DNA from: Hyphomicrobiales bacterium | Lineage (GTDB): Bacteria > Pseudomonadota > Alphaproteobacteria > Rhizobiales > Rhodobiaceae | DNA: 64,000 bases | Assembly (NCBI GenBank): GCA_002869065.1 | Contig: PKTR01000002.1 | Location: 310,001 to 374,000 of the forward strand | Direction of reading: 5' to 3' | In this document: positions 14,646 to 23,061 of the stretch, one piece after another | Layout: each line of letters opens with the position of its first letter | Position numbering within the stretch: the first letter of the stretch is position 1 | Notes under the pieces: model-generated | Told to the model about the DNA's origin: nothing | Seen by the model: only the letters and a program-made list of their open reading frames with translations | Databases searched by the model: none | Position numbers and translations under genes: made by a program

Positions 14646-16919
14646 TCAGGCTTCAGCCTGCGTCGAGGGCGGCGTGTCGAGCAGACGGCGCAGCGTGCGG
14701 GCGAGCTGTTTCGGGTCCATCGGCTTTTCCATCACCGAAAGATGCGCGTCGGGAGCGAGTTCCAGGTCGGTCGCGCGGTAGCCCGTGCAGATGATGACCG
14801 GACACTCCGGCTTGGCCTCGCGGACAGCCTTGGCGAGCGCACTGCCGCTCAACTCCGGCATCACCAGATCGGTGACCACCGCATCGAACCGGCGGGGATT
14901 GGCGTTGAACACCGAAAGGGCGGTTTTCGGGTCGCTGTAGGCCTCGACCATGTAGCCGAGCCGCATCAGCAGTCGGCGGTAGGTGGTCACCAGATCGACC
15001 TCGTCGTCGACGAGCAGGATCTTTTCGTGGCCTCCGGGAGTTGCCGTCACACCGCTTTCGACCGATTCCTCGGGCGGGACCTCGCGCAGACACATGGTGA
15101 AGGTCGTCCCCTCGCCCGGCTCGCTCGTGAAGGACAGCGTGCCGTCCATGTCGTGCACCAGCGTGTTGACGACCGACAGGCCAAGGCCCGTCCCCTTGCC
15201 GATCGGCTTGGTTGTGAAGAAAGGATCGAAAATCCGGCTGGCGTAGTCGGCGGGGATGCCCGGACCGTCGTCGGCGACGGTGAGCTGCAGCCAGCTGGTA
15301 TCGGAAGCGAATTCCGTTCGTCCGGCGCCGTCCGACTGTTCCGCCTCGGTGATTTCCGGCGGCGGCGCTGCCATGGATGACAGGGTGATCCGGATCGACC
15401 CCTGCTCCGCACCGATCGCCTCGGCGGCATTGCGGCAGAGGTTCATCAGCACCTGATGAAGCTGAGTCGGGTCGGCGCGGGTTGCGAGATCGCTGTCGCC
15501 GCCTTCGAAGGACAGCTCGATGGTCGGCGGGATCGAGGCACGGACCAGACGCAGAACCTCTTCCACCGCATCGGCGACACGCAGGGTGACCGGTGCGCCG
15601 GGCTGGCGGCGGGCGAAGGTCAACAGCTGGCGAACGAGCGCCTGGGCGCGCTTGGCGGCGATTTCGATCTGGCTGAGTTCCTCGCCGATCTCGCTGTCTT
15701 CGGGCACGTCGAGATTGGCGAGGTGAACATTGCCGAGAATGGTGGTGAGGATGTTGTTGAAGTCGTGCGCGATCCCGCCGGCGAGCACGCCGACGGCTTC
15801 CATCTTCTGCGCGCGGGCGACCTGTTCCTTGACCTTGCGGCTCTCGGTGATGTCCTCGCCGATGCCGATGAAATTGATCACCTTGCCGTTGTCGTCCTTA
15901 AGCGGAAGGATGCTGGTTTCGGCCCAGTAATGGCCGCCGGAGCGGGTGCGATTGCGGAACACGCCGTGCCATTCGCGGCCGGCCGCCAACAGTTTCTTCA
16001 AGCGCTCATAGGTGGTTGGCGAGGTGTCGCCAGACTGCAGGAAGCGCGGCGTGCGGCCAATCACCTCCTCGCGCGGGAACTCGGTGAGCAACTCGAACTT
16101 GCGGTTGACGTATTCAATGCGCCCGTCCGTATCCGTGATGACGATGGTCGTCGGGCTCTGCTCGATGGCGCGCGAAAGCTTGCGTTCGGCCCGTTCGGCC
16201 CGGCGGCGCTCGGTCAGTTCCTCGGTGAGGCGTTCGACGGTGGCGTTCAGTTCGTGGATCAGGGCATAAAACAGGCCGTAGAGGATCAGCGCGACGACGC
16301 CGAGGCCGAACAGGAACATGAAGCCGAGCGTGATCAGCCGTTCGCCTTCGGACACCGACAGCACGATGCTCTGGGTCGAGTCGCGGCGCTCGGTGCGCCA
16401 GACGTGTTCGAGCGTTTGCAGGGCGCGGATCGCCTTGGTGTCATCCACCTTGACCAGCGTGTCGGTGCGCCCGATGGGCCAGTTTTCCTTCGCCGCGCGG
16501 CGCGCTATCGGGATCTTCCACTGATAGAACTTGATGGTCCGTTCGATCTCGTCGAGCGCGAGCCGTTCGGCGCGCGACGGATTGCTGTCGCGATAGGCGG
16601 CAACCGCGTTGTGAAAGGCCGGCAACTGCTTGCTCAGGCGGTCGTAATAGAACTGGTCCTTGCGCAGCACATAGTTCTTGAAGTTGTGAATGATGCCGCC
16701 ATAACCGAGCTGGCCACGGATTTCGCTGATCCACACGCCCTTGCGGTCGGCGTTCTCGGCGTAGGTCAGCCAGGCCTCCTTGATGCTGGAAAAGCGGCGG
16801 TCCGTTTCCAGCCCGGTGTAGAGACCGACCAGCACGGTGGCGGCGAGCAGGCCGGCGGCGCCGAAGCCGACGATGCGTGCGCGAATCCAGTGATGGGACG
16901 AAAACCACGGTAGGGCCAT
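14646..16919 (-). CDS. Hybrid PAS sensor histidine kinase with C-terminal receiver
   Basis: 757-residue membrane sensor. Order: TM1 (VGFGAAGLLAATVLVGLYTG, about 17-37), a periplasmic sensor region of about 160 residues, TM2 (LITLGFMFLFGLGVVALILYG), a PAS domain (AIEQSPTTIVITDTDGRIEYVN onward), a HisKA domain with GGIAHDFNN phosphoacceptor His, an ATPase domain with DDGPGIP and GKGTGLGLS, and a receiver with VVTDLVMPE phospho-acceptor Asp. ATG at 16919 is chosen because it begins right before TM1. A GGAGG ribosome site lies about 12 bases upstream, rather far. It is divergent from an OmpR-type regulator and converges on the Crp/Fnr-ccm operon only through its 3' end. Confidence 0.9.
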   Translation of the reverse strand: MALPWFSSHHWIRARIVGFGAAGLLAATVLVGLYTGLETDRRFSSIKEAWLTYAENADRKGVWISEIRGQLGYGGIIHNFKNYVLRKDQFYYDRLSKQLPAFHNAVAAYRDSNPSRAERLALDEIERTIKFYQWKIPIARRAAKENWPIGRTDTLVKVDDTKAIRALQTLEHVWRTERRDSTQSIVLSVSEGERLITLGFMFLFGLGVVALILYGLFYALIHELNATVERLTEELTERRRAERAERKLSRAIEQSPTTIVITDTDGRIEYVNRKFELLTEFPREEVIGRTPRFLQSGDTSPTTYERLKKLLAAGREWHGVFRNRTRSGGHYWAETSILPLKDDNGKVINFIGIGEDITESRKVKEQVARAQKMEAVGVLAGGIAHDFNNILTTILGNVHLANLDVPEDSEIGEELSQIEIAAKRAQALVRQLLTFARRQPGAPVTLRVADAVEEVLRLVRASIPPTIELSFEGGDSDLATRADPTQLHQVLMNLCRNAAEAIGAEQGSIRITLSSMAAPPPEITEAEQSDGAGRTEFASDTSWLQLTVADDGPGIPADYASRIFDPFFTTKPIGKGTGLGLSVVNTLVHDMDGTLSFTSEPGEGTTFTMCLREVPPEESVESGVTATPGGHEKILLVDDEVDLVTTYRRLLMRLGYMVEAYSDPKTALSVFNANPRRFDAVVTDLVMPELSGSALAKAVREAKPECPVIICTGYRATDLELAPDAHLSVMEKPMDPKQLARTLRRLLDTPPSTQAEA

Positions 16920-17055
16920 GAGAGACCGATGCCTCCATTTGCGGGCGCATCGTGACCGTTTAGACTGGTTTTGCAAAGACCGCCGAAGTATGGACATTAC
17001 CAGCCGGGCCTTTTGCCGGAGCCGGCAAGGTGTTTCACCCGCGCGCAGATCGGGC

Positions 17056-17796
17056 ATGACCATGGCCGACCGTATTCTGGTCGTTGACGACGATCCGCAG
17101 ATCACCTCGTTTCTCGAGCGCTACCTCGTGAAGCAGGGCTACGAGGTGACGTGCGTGGGAACGGGCGCCGACATGCTTGGTGTTCTGGAGCGCGAGGAAA
17201 TCGACCTGTGCGTTCTCGACATCGGTCTACCCGATCGCGACGGCTTCGAGCTGACGAAGGAAGTCCGGCTGCGCTCGAACATGCCGATCGTCGTGCTGAG
17301 CGCGCGCGACGAGACCTTCGACCGTGTCGTCGGGCTGGAATTCGGCGCCGACGACTACGTCACCAAGCCGTTCGAACCGCGTGAGCTTCTGGCGCGTATC
17401 AAGTCGGTTTTGCGCCGCTTTCAACCCGCCGCCGCAGCGCAGCCGGACGACGGCGCGCCGGCGGCCGCGCACCACAAGACCTTCACCTTCGGCGACTGGG
17501 TGCTGGATGCCGAAGCGCGCACTGTTTCGCAGCGTGACGGTGGCGCGGATGCCGGTCTGACGAGCAGCGAATTCGATATTCTATATGCACTCGTCACACA
17601 TTCTGGAACGGTCTTTGACCGTGATCGGCTGCTCGATATCGCGCGTGGTCGCTCGACCTATTCGGGCGACCGGGCGATCGATGTGCACATCATGCGGCTG
17701 CGCCGCAAGATCGAGCCGGACCCGGCCAACCCGATCCACATCAAGACCGTGCATGGCGCAGGCTACGTGCTTGCCGGCGCTGTGACCAAGGGCTAG
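17056..17796 (+). CDS. OmpR-family response regulator (TorR/DorR-like)
   Basis: 246-residue DNA-binding regulator: receiver domain with VVDDD acid pocket, phospho-acceptor Asp in CVLDIGLPD, Lys in YVTKPFEP; then a winged-helix output domain ending DVHIMRLRRKIEPDP and HGAGYVLA. The receiver and output resemble TorR-type regulators used for anaerobic respiratory genes. Two adjacent ATGs (17056 and 17062) are possible, neither with a strong ribosome site. Divergent from the hybrid kinase with 136 bases between, and 140 bases before a diheme cytochrome gene on the same strand. Candidate binder of the TGTAAC repeats at 14505-14573 (inference). Confidence 0.88.
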   Translation: MTMADRILVVDDDPQITSFLERYLVKQGYEVTCVGTGADMLGVLEREEIDLCVLDIGLPDRDGFELTKEVRLRSNMPIVVLSARDETFDRVVGLEFGADDYVTKPFEPRELLARIKSVLRRFQPAAAAQPDDGAPAAAHHKTFTFGDWVLDAEARTVSQRDGGADAGLTSSEFDILYALVTHSGTVFDRDRLLDIARGRSTYSGDRAIDVHIMRLRRKIEPDPANPIHIKTVHGAGYVLAGAVTKG

Positions 17797-17936
17797 CCGC
17801 GCAGCGGGAAGTTCCGCGATTTCTCCTTCATGATCAAAAGATTGCCGCAATGCGGTATTAAAATTTGAGAAGATCGCAAAGGGGTCGTCAGGGTCAGCAT
17901 TTTCGGTTATTGCGATGCGGTGCAGGAGTGCCGGCA

Positions 17937-18488
17937 ATGTCGATCTGTCGCCCCGTTATTGTTTTCCTCGCTCTTTTCACGGGCCTCGCCGCACTGATGC
18001 TGGCGCCTTACGCCGCGGTGGACGGACGTGCGCAAACCTTGATGCAGACCATCGATCCGCACGCGCTCTACGAAGCGCGTTGCGTGCGCTGCCACCCACC
18101 GCACGCCGGCGAGTTCGTTCCCTCAGCGCTTGAACGCGACGAAGACGGCACCATCGTCGGCAAGCATCGCGGCGCGGCGATCGACGATCTGCTGGTCAAC
18201 GGGCATGGCAGGCTGTCGAAGGAAGAGGTCCCGGTGATGCTCGATCATCTGACGCGAATCTTCGAGCTCGGTTCGCTGTTCCGCAATCGCTGCCTGATCT
18301 GTCACGACCGCGCGGTCGATCTTGCCCGCGAACGGCTGGCGCTGAAAGACGGGCGGGTGATCGGCCGCTACAGCGGGCGCGACATCGCCACCTTCCTGCA
18401 GTCCCATGGGCGGCTTTCGCTCGAGGAAATCGCGCCCGTTATCGACATGCTGACGCGGCAGATCGCGACCGCGCAGCGCGGCCTGTAG
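17937..18488 (+). CDS. Diheme c-type cytochrome with internal duplication
   Basis: 183-residue exported cytochrome. N-terminal signal segment (VIVFLALFTGLAALMLAPYAA), then two repeats of about 70 residues, each with one heme site (CVRCH, CLICH) and a shared ending: GHGRLSKEEVPVMLDHLTRI and SHGRLSLEEIAPVIDMLTRQ. ATG at 17937 has GGAG at 17925-17928. It follows the response regulator on the same strand and could be cotranscribed with it. A role as periplasmic electron shuttle to the dodecaheme cytochrome, or as a redox-sensing partner of the kinase, is inference from position. Confidence 0.82.
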   Translation: MSICRPVIVFLALFTGLAALMLAPYAAVDGRAQTLMQTIDPHALYEARCVRCHPPHAGEFVPSALERDEDGTIVGKHRGAAIDDLLVNGHGRLSKEEVPVMLDHLTRIFELGSLFRNRCLICHDRAVDLARERLALKDGRVIGRYSGRDIATFLQSHGRLSLEEIAPVIDMLTRQIATAQRGL

Positions 18489-18510
18489 ATGCCGCTGCGC
18501 CAAACGCAAA

Positions 18511-18544
18511 ACGCCCCGCGGGGAGAATCCGACGGGGCGTTTTT
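18511..18544 (+). terminator. Intrinsic terminator after diheme cytochrome
   Basis: ACGCCCC (18511-18517) pairs with GGGGCGT (18534-18540), followed by a T run from 18540. It separates the cytochrome gene from the convergent gabD. Confidence 0.8.
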
Positions 18545-18559
18545 CTTCGTTTTCGTGGT

Positions 18560-18573
18560 CGTGTGATCACACG
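18560..18573. promoter_or_regulatory. TGTGATCACA palindrome at the gabD 3' end
   Basis: Perfect 14-bp palindrome CGTGTGATCACACG spanning the gabD stop codon. Its 10-bp core TGTGATCACA is identical to the core of the palindrome upstream of gabT (21406-21415). May be a second operator for looping, or chance. Confidence 0.4.
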
Positions 18574-20042
18574 CCCATGCAGAGATATTTCATCTCGAGG
18601 AAATCCTCGATGCCGTGGCGCGACCCCTCACGGCCGATACCCGACTGCTTGATGCCGCCGAACGGCGCCACCTCGGTCGAGATGATGCCGGTGTTGATGC
18701 CGACGATGCCGTATTCGAGCCGCTCCGCCACCTGCCAGACGCGACCGAGATCGCGGGCGTAGAAATAGGCGGCGAGGCCGAATTCGGTGTCGTTGGCCTG
18801 GGCAATGACGTCCTCGACCGTGTCGAAGGAGAACAGCGGCGCGACGGGGCCGAAGGTTTCCTCCCGCGAGACCTTCATCGCCTTCGTCACGCCGGTGATG
18901 ATGGTCGGCTCGAAGAACATGCCGCCCTTCTCGTGGCGCTTGCCGCCGAGAATGACCTTGCCACCCTTGGCGGTCGCGTCGGCAATGTGGTCCTCGACCT
19001 TGGCGAGACCCTGCTCGTCGATCAGCGGGCCGGTGGTCACGCCTTCCTCGAAGCCGTCGCCGACCTGCATCTCGGCCACAGCCGCGGCGAGCTTTTCTGC
19101 GAAGGCATCATAGACGCCGGCCTGGACGTAGAGCCGGTTCGCGCAGACACAGGTCTGGCCGGCGTTGCGATACTTCGAGGCCATCGCGCCTTCGACCGCG
19201 GCGTCGAGATCGGCGTCGTCGAAGACGATGAAGGGCGCGTTGCCGCCAAGCTCCAGACTCACCTTCTTGATCTGATCCGAGCACTGGCGCATCAGAATAC
19301 GGCCGACCTCGGTCGAGCCGGTGAAGGTGATCTTGCGGACCTTGTCGTTGCCGGTCAGTTCCTGGCCGATCGCCGGGCCGTCCTGGCCGACGATGATGTT
19401 GAAGACGCCGGCGGGAATGCCGGCCCGTTCGGCGAGAACCGCGAGCGCGATCGCCGACAGCGGCGTCTGTTCGGCCGGCTTGACGACCGCCGTGCAGCCG
19501 ACCGCGATCGCCGGCGCCACCTTGCGGGTGATCATGGCGTTCGGGAAGTTCCACGGCGTGATCGCGCCGACGACGCCGACCGGCTGGCGGATGACGACGA
19601 TGCGCTTGTCCGCCTGATGGCCCGGAATGGACTCGCCATAGACGCGCTTCGCCTCTTCGGCGAACCACTCGACGAAGGACGCGCCATAGGCGATCTCACC
19701 GCGCGCCTCGGCGAGCGGCTTGCCCATCTCGGCGGTCAGGATGACGGCGAGGTCTTCCTGATTGGCCATGATCAGCTCGTACCAGCGACGCAGAAGCCCG
19801 GCGCGGTCCTTGGCGGTGCGGGCGGCCCAGTCCTTCTGCGCGTCATAGGCGGCGTCGATGGCGCGCGCGGTCTCGGCCGCGCCCATATCGGGCACGGCGA
19901 GAACCGTCTTGCCGGTCGCCGGATTGGTGACGTCGAAGGTGGCGCCGTTGTCGGCAGCCACCCATTCGCCGCCGACATAACCGTCCGCCACCAGAAGCGA
20001 GGGATCGCTCAGGCGGGACTTCAGCGTCACGGTATCGAGCAT
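18567..20042 (-). CDS. gabD: Succinate-semialdehyde dehydrogenase
   Basis: NAD(P)-dependent aldehyde dehydrogenase of 491 residues that oxidises succinate semialdehyde to succinate, completing GABA breakdown in the cytoplasm. Typical ALDH features: TPWNFPNAMITRK, FTGSTEVGRIL, catalytic Glu in ELGGN, catalytic Cys in NAGQTCVCANR (SSADH-type Cys-x-Cys pair), and the EETFGPVAPL segment. The ATG at 20042 overlaps the gabT stop by one base (TGATG), showing translational coupling. A related semialdehyde such as glutarate semialdehyde is possible, but the gabT pairing makes GABA the simplest substrate. Confidence 0.9.
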   Translation of the reverse strand: MLDTVTLKSRLSDPSLLVADGYVGGEWVAADNGATFDVTNPATGKTVLAVPDMGAAETARAIDAAYDAQKDWAARTAKDRAGLLRRWYELIMANQEDLAVILTAEMGKPLAEARGEIAYGASFVEWFAEEAKRVYGESIPGHQADKRIVVIRQPVGVVGAITPWNFPNAMITRKVAPAIAVGCTAVVKPAEQTPLSAIALAVLAERAGIPAGVFNIIVGQDGPAIGQELTGNDKVRKITFTGSTEVGRILMRQCSDQIKKVSLELGGNAPFIVFDDADLDAAVEGAMASKYRNAGQTCVCANRLYVQAGVYDAFAEKLAAAVAEMQVGDGFEEGVTTGPLIDEQGLAKVEDHIADATAKGGKVILGGKRHEKGGMFFEPTIITGVTKAMKVSREETFGPVAPLFSFDTVEDVIAQANDTEFGLAAYFYARDLGRVWQVAERLEYGIVGINTGIISTEVAPFGGIKQSGIGREGSRHGIEDFLEMKYLCMGV

Positions 20043-21328
20043 CAAGCAGCCCCTTCGCTGGCTTCGCGGATCGATTCCTCGAGGATATCGAGGGCCTCGG
20101 CGAACACCTCGTCCTGGATGGTGATCGGAGCGAGGAAGCGGATGACGTTGCCGTAGACACCGCAGGTCAGCAGGATAAGACCCTTCTCCAACGCCTTCAT
20201 GCGCACCCGGTTGGCCATGTCGGCGTTCGGCGTCGCCTTGTCGACGGTGTTGAACTCGACCGCATTCATGAAGCCGAGGCCACGAATGTCGACGATCTCG
20301 GGGATCGCATCGCGCATCGCTTCGAGGCGCTGCTTCAGCCGCGAACCGAGCGCTTCGGCGCGGGCACACAGGCCCTCTTCCTCAACCACGTCGAGAACCG
20401 CATGGGCAGCTGCGATACCGAGCGGGTTGCCGCCATAGGTGCCACCAAGACCGCCCGGTGCGGGCGCGTCCATCAGTTCGGCACGGCCGGTGACGGCGGC
20501 CAGCGGGAAGCCGCCGGCGAGGCTCTTGGCCATGGTCACCAGATCGGGCGCAGCATCGAAATGCTCCATCGCGAACATGCGGCCGGTGCGGGCAAAGCCG
20601 GTCTGCACCTCATCGGCGATCAGAACGATGCCGTGCTCGTCGCAAACCTTGCGCACGCGGGCCATGAACTCGCGCGGCGCGGCGTAGAAGCCGCCCTCGC
20701 CCTGAACCGGTTCGACAATGATCGCGGCAACGCGCGACGGCTCGACATCGGCCTTGAACAGCTTTTCAAGCGCGGCCATCGAATCGTCGACCGAGACGCC
20801 ATGCAGTTCGACCGGGAACGGTGCGTGGAACACGTCGCTCATCATCGGGCCGAAGCCGATCTTGTAGGGCGCGACCTTGCCGGTCAGCGACATGCCCATG
20901 AAGGTGCGGCCGTGGAAGCCGCCGGCAAAAGCGATGACCGCCGAGCGCTTGGTCGCGGCGCGGGCGATCTTGACCGCGTTCTCGACGGCTTCGGCGCCGG
21001 TGGTGACGAAAATGGTCTTCGCGTCGCCCTTGACCGGGGCCATGGCATTGAGCCGCTCGGCGAGCGCGACGTAGTTCTCGTATGGCACGACCTGATGGCA
21101 GGTATGCGTGAAGCGGTCGATCTGCGCCTTGACGGCTTCCATCACCTTGGGATGCCGATGGCCGGTGTTGAGCACAGCAATGCCGGACGCGAAATCGATA
21201 TAGCGGCGGCCTTCGATGTCCCAGATTTCGGAGTTTTCGGCACGATCCACATAGATCTGCGTCATCACCCCCACGCCACGGGAAATGGCACCGTCCTTAC
21301 GGCTGGAAACCTCGGAATTCGTCGACAT
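20042..21328 (-). CDS. gabT: 4-aminobutyrate aminotransferase
   Basis: Class III PLP-dependent transaminase of 428 residues, transferring the amino group of GABA to 2-oxoglutarate. Seen: FVTTGAEAVENAVKIARAAT, AFAGGFHGRTFM, VEPVQGEGGF, the ADEVQTGFARTG block and the PLP-lysine in MAKSLAGGFPL. First gene of gabTD. A perfect palindrome AAATGTGATCACATTT lies 75 bases upstream of the start, a probable operator. The phosphonate-type ABC importer nearby raises the alternative that an aminophosphonate-related amine is the substrate, but sequence features are those of GabT. Confidence 0.9.
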   Translation of the reverse strand: MSTNSEVSSRKDGAISRGVGVMTQIYVDRAENSEIWDIEGRRYIDFASGIAVLNTGHRHPKVMEAVKAQIDRFTHTCHQVVPYENYVALAERLNAMAPVKGDAKTIFVTTGAEAVENAVKIARAATKRSAVIAFAGGFHGRTFMGMSLTGKVAPYKIGFGPMMSDVFHAPFPVELHGVSVDDSMAALEKLFKADVEPSRVAAIIVEPVQGEGGFYAAPREFMARVRKVCDEHGIVLIADEVQTGFARTGRMFAMEHFDAAPDLVTMAKSLAGGFPLAAVTGRAELMDAPAPGGLGGTYGGNPLGIAAAHAVLDVVEEEGLCARAEALGSRLKQRLEAMRDAIPEIVDIRGLGFMNAVEFNTVDKATPNADMANRVRMKALEKGLILLTCGVYGNVIRFLAPITIQDEVFAEALDILEESIREASEGAA

Positions 21329-21402
21329 GATTGCACCTGATTCTGGTTGGGCGGCAGCGCGTTTTCCCGCCCTCCCCGTTCTCCGGGGCGGCGGCGCCTG
21401 CC

Positions 21403-21418
21403 AAATGTGATCACATTT
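21403..21418. promoter_or_regulatory. Palindromic operator upstream of gabT
   Basis: AAATGTGATCACATTT, a perfect 16-bp palindrome. The TGTGATCACA core resembles GntR/FadR-type operators more than a Crp site, which would need a 6-base spacer. No GntR gene is in the window. Confidence 0.6.
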
Positions 21419-21503
21419 TCTAGCACACCAAAAGTATGAAGCCGATTCCTTTTTTTCGGCGCTCTCGAGGCTTGTGGAAACCGCGGAGTCTCTCGTTTTT
21501 GGG

Positions 21504-22124
21504 CTAGGGTCGTGGTCCGAACAGGGCTGCGATATGCGCTCTCAGGCTGATCTCGAAGTCGGTCGCGAGGAGCTGGAATTCGGGTTCGCGCACGAGGCTG
21601 GCGACGATTGGGCTTCGGTGGGACATGTGCCAGCAGCCGACCAGCGCCTCCTGGACACGAAGCAGGTCGGAAACGGCATTTCTCGCATCGAGAACGCCCC
21701 GCTCGACCAATAGCCCGGCAAGCTGTTCGAGATTGGCGACGACGCTCTTTTTGAAGGCGCGCGCGGTTTCCTCGTCGAGATTGGCCTCGAGCACCGTGTT
21801 CATGATCGCACTGAGGCGGCAATAAAGCCGGCTCGACAGGACGATCGTAGCCAAGGCGTCCGCCTTGCTTGCAGCATCGACCGTTGTCGCAGCTTCGTGC
21901 AGGTGCGCAAAGGCGCGATCGAACAGGCCGATGAAGAGGGATTCCTTGCTGGCGAAATAGCGGTAGAGCGCAGCCTTGGTCACGCCGACATCGGCGGCGA
22001 TGTCGGCAAGACTCACCTCGGCAAACGTCCGGGTCTCAAAGCGCACCTCGGCGGCATCGAGGATCTGCCGGCGGCGTTCGGCCTTTTGCTCCTCGCCGCG
22101 GGCACGCTGGCGGATCGCGGTCAT
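21504..22124 (-). CDS. TetR-family repressor
   Basis: 206-residue regulator with N-terminal helix-turn-helix (SLADIAADVGVTKAALYRYFASKESLF, about residues 39-64) and an all-helical ligand-binding domain ending with a RefZ/TetR-C-like region. Its ATG overlaps the stop of the upstream short-chain dehydrogenase by one base (TGATG), so it is the second gene of a two-gene operon. It likely controls that operon through the palindrome at 22924-22940. Ligand unknown, perhaps the hydrophobic substrate of the dehydrogenase. Confidence 0.85.
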   Translation of the reverse strand: MTAIRQRARGEEQKAERRRQILDAAEVRFETRTFAEVSLADIAADVGVTKAALYRYFASKESLFIGLFDRAFAHLHEAATTVDAASKADALATIVLSSRLYCRLSAIMNTVLEANLDEETARAFKKSVVANLEQLAGLLVERGVLDARNAVSDLLRVQEALVGCWHMSHRSPIVASLVREPEFQLLATDFEISLRAHIAALFGPRP

Positions 22125-22906
22125 CAGCTCACGATCCAGCCGGCGATCTTGCGCGCAACCGAGCGCGGTGCGAGCTTGGCCGCGACCGAGGATGCCAGAT
22201 TTCGGCTGCCGGCAACGACGATGGCGTTCTTGCGCTTCGCCAGACCGATGCGGGCGACGTCGTCCGCGGTCATCACGCCACGGTCGAACAGGCCCGAATG
22301 GGTCATGTTCGCCGCTTCCGCGAACTCGGTGTCGGTGGCGCCGGGGCAGAGCGCGCTCACCGTGATGCCCTTGCCGCGCAACTCTTCATGCAAGGCCTCG
22401 CTGAACGACAGGACGAAGGCCTTGGTTGCAGCGTAGACGGCAAATTTCGGAATCGCCTGGAAGGCTGCCGCCGAGGCCACATTGATGATGAAGGCGCCGG
22501 GCGCCCCTTGCAGATGCGGGATCATGCGGTGGCTGAGCTCGACGAGGCGGGTGACGTTGACATCGATCATGCCGCATTGGCGCTCCACTGGGATGCGCTC
22601 GAAGCGACCGAGGGCGCCGAAGCCGGCATTGTTGATCAGCCCGCCGAGTTTCCAGTCGCGCGCGGCAATCGCCGCGTCGATGCGGGCCGGCGCATCCCGC
22701 TCGGCGAGATCGACGGTCAGATAGTCGACGGCAACGCCGTGACGGTCGCGAATTTCGTCGGCGAGGGAGCGGAGGTTTTCCTCACGCCGCGCGGTGAGCA
22801 CAAGATCATGACCGCCGGCGCCCAGTTGCCGGGCGAAGGCCATCCCGATGCCGGAGCTCGCGCCGGTGATGAGCACCCGACGGCCGGGGGTGGCTGAAGC
22901 GGTCAT
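22124..22906 (-). CDS. Short-chain dehydrogenase/reductase
   Basis: 260-residue NAD(P)-dependent oxidoreductase of the classical SDR family: cofactor motif ITGASSGIG near residue 13, NNAGFG, catalytic Ser in NVASAAAF and YxxxK as YAATKA. The arrangement CPGATDTEF follows. A C-terminal hydrophobic portion is seen in many membrane-associated SDRs acting on lipids or ketones. ATG at 22904-22906 is chosen because AGGAGCC lies just upstream; the frame upstream contains the operator-like sequence, not coding sequence. Substrate unknown. Confidence 0.85.
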   Translation of the reverse strand: MTASATPGRRVLITGASSGIGMAFARQLGAGGHDLVLTARREENLRSLADEIRDRHGVAVDYLTVDLAERDAPARIDAAIAARDWKLGGLINNAGFGALGRFERIPVERQCGMIDVNVTRLVELSHRMIPHLQGAPGAFIINVASAAAFQAIPKFAVYAATKAFVLSFSEALHEELRGKGITVSALCPGATDTEFAEAANMTHSGLFDRGVMTADDVARIGLAKRKNAIVVAGSRNLASSVAAKLAPRSVARKIAGWIVS

Positions 22907-22923
22907 GTTTGGCTCCTGCGTTA

Positions 22924-22940
22924 AGTGACCATTAGTTACT
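22924..22940. promoter_or_regulatory. Candidate TetR operator
   Basis: AGTGAC-N5-GTTACT, an imperfect inverted repeat 18 bases upstream of the SDR start. An outer TTAAGTGA/TCACTTAA pair (22921-22928, 22976-22983) surrounds the promoter region. Probably bound by the TetR protein of this operon. Confidence 0.5.
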
Positions 22941-23010
22941 AATTGGAATCCCGGCCAATGTAAATAACCCATGTTCACTTAATCTGGAAAGCGATCATGC
23001 CGAACGCAGG

Positions 23011-23033
23011 CGGGCGGGGTCATGCCCCGCCCG
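23011..23033. other. Strong 9-bp hairpin after the permease gene
   Basis: CGGGCGGGG (23011-23019) pairs perfectly with CCCCGCCCG (23025-23033) around TCATG. No T run follows on the minus strand, so it may protect the 3' end of the transporter mRNA rather than terminate alone. Confidence 0.5.
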
Positions 23034-23061
23034 TTTCGCCGGTCGCGCCCAGCTGTTTCGA

